Of a stretch of DNA of 8,936 bases, positions 7,882 through 8,936 are shown piece after piece. Origin of the DNA: Desulfurococcales archaeon (lineage in GTDB: Archaea; Thermoproteota; Thermoprotei_A; Sulfolobales; Desulfurococcaceae); NCBI GenBank assembly GCA_026985375.1, contig JALSQP010000107.1, forward strand, positions 1 through 8,936, given 5' to 3'. Position 1 is the first letter of the stretch, and the number at the start of each line of letters is the position of its first letter. The notes beneath the pieces were generated by a model. The model was not told where the DNA came from, made no database searches, and saw only the letters and a program-made list of their open reading frames with translations. Both the position numbers and the translations under genes were made by a program.

Positions 7882-7888
7882 ATCACCC
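7882..7888 (-). promoter_or_regulatory. Ribosome-binding site GGGTGAT of dnaG
   Basis: GGGTGAT is complementary to the 3' end of archaeal 16S rRNA. It ends 4 nt before TTG 7875-7877 and overlaps the GTG and ATG alternatives, which argues for the TTG start. Confidence 0.5.
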
Positions 7889-8075
7889 TTTTCCCGGTTG
7901 TTTAGGTAATGTGATGAGCGTGATATGCTCGCTTATTCCGCTGTGTAAATAGCTATTATGGAGTCCAGATTATACATTTACGGTATTAGATCATTGTTTG
8001 CACCATTAAATATAATCAATTCTAAATCTATGATTAATTATTCAATAAGCCATGAATCTATAGATCAATAATTCC
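7889..8075. other. Intergenic stretch upstream of dnaG, no gene seen
   Basis: AT-rich, with no open frame of useful length, no tRNA fold and no complete C/D box RNA. It should hold the dnaG promoter; TATA-like sequences on the minus strand occur near 7967-7976 and 8005-8015, without a clear choice. An imperfect dyad GAGCGTGATATGCTC lies at 7916-7930, about 35 nt before the dnaG start, and could be an operator or chance. Confidence 0.4.
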
Positions 8076-8190
8076 GCGGCCCTTTAGGGTTGTCCCCCAC
8101 TACTAACACCCGTGATCATCGAAGCCGTGCGGCTCTACTCACACGGGCTCTAAATAGTGGGAGTAGGGCTGTCTCCCCGGGCCGCTGACC
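8076..8190 (-). ncRNA. GC-rich structured RNA, H/ACA-guide-like (pseudouridylation guide candidate)
   Basis: A GC-rich block between AT-rich flanks folds well on the minus strand. A 9-bp lower stem (CUCCCACUA at 8155-8163 with UAGUGGGGG at 8094-8102) is followed directly by ACA (8091-8093). It encloses an internal loop with strands UUUAGAG (8148-8154) and UGUUAG (8103-8108), then an upper stem CCCGUG/CACGGG (8142-8147 with 8109-8114), then an apical part with GUGAG opposite GAUGAU, which can form tandem G-A pairs as in an L7Ae-binding kink-turn. This is the order lower stem, pocket, upper stem, kink-turn, ACA of archaeal H/ACA guides. The pair 8095/8162 and the closing pair 8108/8148 are G-U on the minus strand but C-A mismatches on the plus strand, which supports the minus strand. 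A further helix GCGGCCC/GGGCCGC (8076-8082 with 8179-8185) may clamp the whole. The upper stem is somewhat short and the ends are uncertain; another RNA class is possible. I cannot name a known family. Confidence 0.5.
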
Positions 8191-8212
8191 GAGAGCATCC
8201 GACTTTGCATTA

Positions 8213-8226
8213 TACATATAAAAATA
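8213..8226 (-). promoter_or_regulatory. TATA box candidate for the GC-rich RNA, also T-run after the UPF0173 gene
   Basis: The minus strand reads TATTTTTATATG here. Its centre is about 26 nt before 8193, just ahead of the GC-rich RNA, which is correct archaeal spacing. The TTTTT run could also end transcripts of the upstream hydrolase gene, which stops about 33 nt earlier. Confidence 0.45.
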
Positions 8227-8258
8227 TTATCATTAAATCAATGTAGCAAGACAGCGTG

Positions 8259-8936
8259 TTATGGATAGGTAAGTGTTTCTCCGGGTTTTAGTATTATGGC
8301 CTTCGTCGTAGTTGTATTTTCAACTATCTCTTTGAACTTCTCAGGATCGGTTTTTATTGGCGGAAATGTATTATAGTGCATGGGTATTGCTATTCTCGGT
8401 CTTATCATATGTACTGCTTTTACCGCCTCTTTCACACCCATAGTATAGTGCCCGCCTATTGGGAGCATTGCTACATCAGGAGCGTAGAGCTCGCCTATAA
8501 GGCTCATCTCAGCGAAAAGCCCAGTGTCACCTGCATGATATATGCTTACGTCTTTTCCTCTGATCACGAATCCTACGGGGACGCCGCGCTGGCTACTATG
8601 CAGGGCTGGTGTCATAATCACCTCTAGGTCTGGAATCTTTAGTTTTCCACCAATATTTCCGTCCACAGCATCTACGCCCTGCTCGCTTGCATAAAGGGCT
8701 ACTTCAAATATACCAACTATCTTGGCGCCTGTGGCTTTGGCTATTTCAATGGCATTTCCTATGTGGTCGCCATGATCATGTGTGATAAATATGTAGTCAA
8801 TGTGTTTCTTCTTATAATCATCTACTTTAACTGGGCTAAGCGGGTTTTCTAGCCATGGATCGATTAATATTGTTTTCTCCTTGCCATCAAGACCAGTCAA
8901 TACTACCTCGAATGCCGAGTGACCAAGATACTTTAT
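8259..8936 (-). CDS. UPF0173-type metal-dependent hydrolase (metallo-beta-lactamase fold), 5' end off the window
   Basis: The frame stays open to the right edge; the first visible residues are IKYLGHSAFEVVLTGLDGK, matching the usual family start (M-x-I-x-x-LGHSAF), so only a few residues are missing. An internal TTG at 8898-8900 is not the true start, because the conserved GHSAF lies upstream of it. Metal-binding motifs in visible-residue numbering: THDHGDH (52-58), the later His of ALHSSQ, HAGDTG, and the C-terminal IPMHYNTFP. The block ILIDPWLENP after the first strand and GGHYTMG are typical of this small (about 225-aa) family, and the visible 225 residues suggest near full length. Members are cytosolic predicted hydrolases binding one or two zinc ions; the natural substrate is unknown to me. 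The gene is on the same strand as the downstream GC-rich RNA and dnaG, but a long gap makes an operon with dnaG unlikely. Confidence 0.93.
   Translation of the reverse strand: MKYLGHSAFEVVLTGLDGKEKTILIDPWLENPLSPVKVDDYKKKHIDYIFITHDHGDHIGNAIEIAKATGAKIVGIFEVALYASEQGVDAVDGNIGGKLKIPDLEVIMTPALHSSQRGVPVGFVIRGKDVSIYHAGDTGLFAEMSLIGELYAPDVAMLPIGGHYTMGVKEAVKAVHMIRPRIAIPMHYNTFPPIKTDPEKFKEIVENTTTTKAIILKPGETLTYP

Noticed and set aside
7881..7888. GTGATGA on the minus strand at the dnaG start, resembling box C
   Set aside because: It is the ribosome-binding site and start region of dnaG, with no box D partner nearby.
7911..7917. GTGATGA resembling box C of a C/D guide RNA
   Set aside because: No CTGA box D follows within about 60 nt and there is no closing stem, so it is most likely chance.
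7916..7930. Imperfect dyad GAGCGTGATATGCTC as a dnaG operator
   Set aside because: Only short arms pair, and there is no second copy or known regulator to support it.
8076..8190. RNase P RNA or tRNA as the identity of the GC-rich block
   Set aside because: It lacks the conserved RNase P core sequences, is too short for it, and has no tRNA cloverleaf or T-loop motif.

Overview
The window looks like chromosomal DNA from a hyperthermophilic crenarchaeon, most likely of the Desulfurococcales (a Staphylothermus/Desulfurococcus-like lineage; this is inference). The evidence is an archaeal gene set (Pelota, archaeal-type DnaG, a family B DNA polymerase with a PCNA-interacting tail, archaeal SRP RNA), AT-rich protein genes beside two very GC-rich structured RNA loci, archaeal TATA/BRE promoters, and GGTG-type ribosome-binding sites before GTG/TTG/ATG starts. 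I see no CRISPR array, transposon or phage gene.

Layout, left to right. (1) Positions 1-820, minus strand: a peptidase family M20 (ArgE/DapE-like) gene broken by about five frameshifts and one stop codon, and running off the left edge. (2) 841-1136, minus: a complete 7S SRP RNA, with a BRE/TATA promoter abutting the stop codon of the next gene. (3) 1174-2247, minus: a multi-pass M50 (site-2-protease-like) membrane metalloprotease. (4) 2313-3050, plus: a small predicted nucleotidyltransferase, divergent from the protease. (5) 3052-4116, minus: aPelota (Dom34), convergent with the nucleotidyltransferase with 1 nt between stops. (6) 4175 (or 4163)-6571, plus: family B DNA polymerase, uninterrupted by an intein. 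(7) 6579-7877/7886, minus: DnaG primase-like Toprim protein, convergent with the polymerase with 7 nt between stops. (8) 7887-8258: the only long gap between protein genes; it holds a GC-rich structured RNA of about 110 nt whose minus-strand fold matches an H/ACA guide RNA. (9) 8259 to beyond the right edge, minus: a UPF0173-type metallo-beta-lactamase-fold hydrolase, missing only its first few residues.

Functional themes are information processing (PolB, DnaG, Pelota, SRP RNA, possible guide RNA) and membrane or protein turnover (M50 protease, decayed M20 peptidase). Genes alternate strand almost one by one, so long operons are unlikely. The two observations most worth following are the unrecognised H/ACA-like RNA beside dnaG and the heavily broken M20 gene, which keeps all its visible catalytic residues and has several lesions in short repeats. 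I did not find a convincing new multi-gene system.
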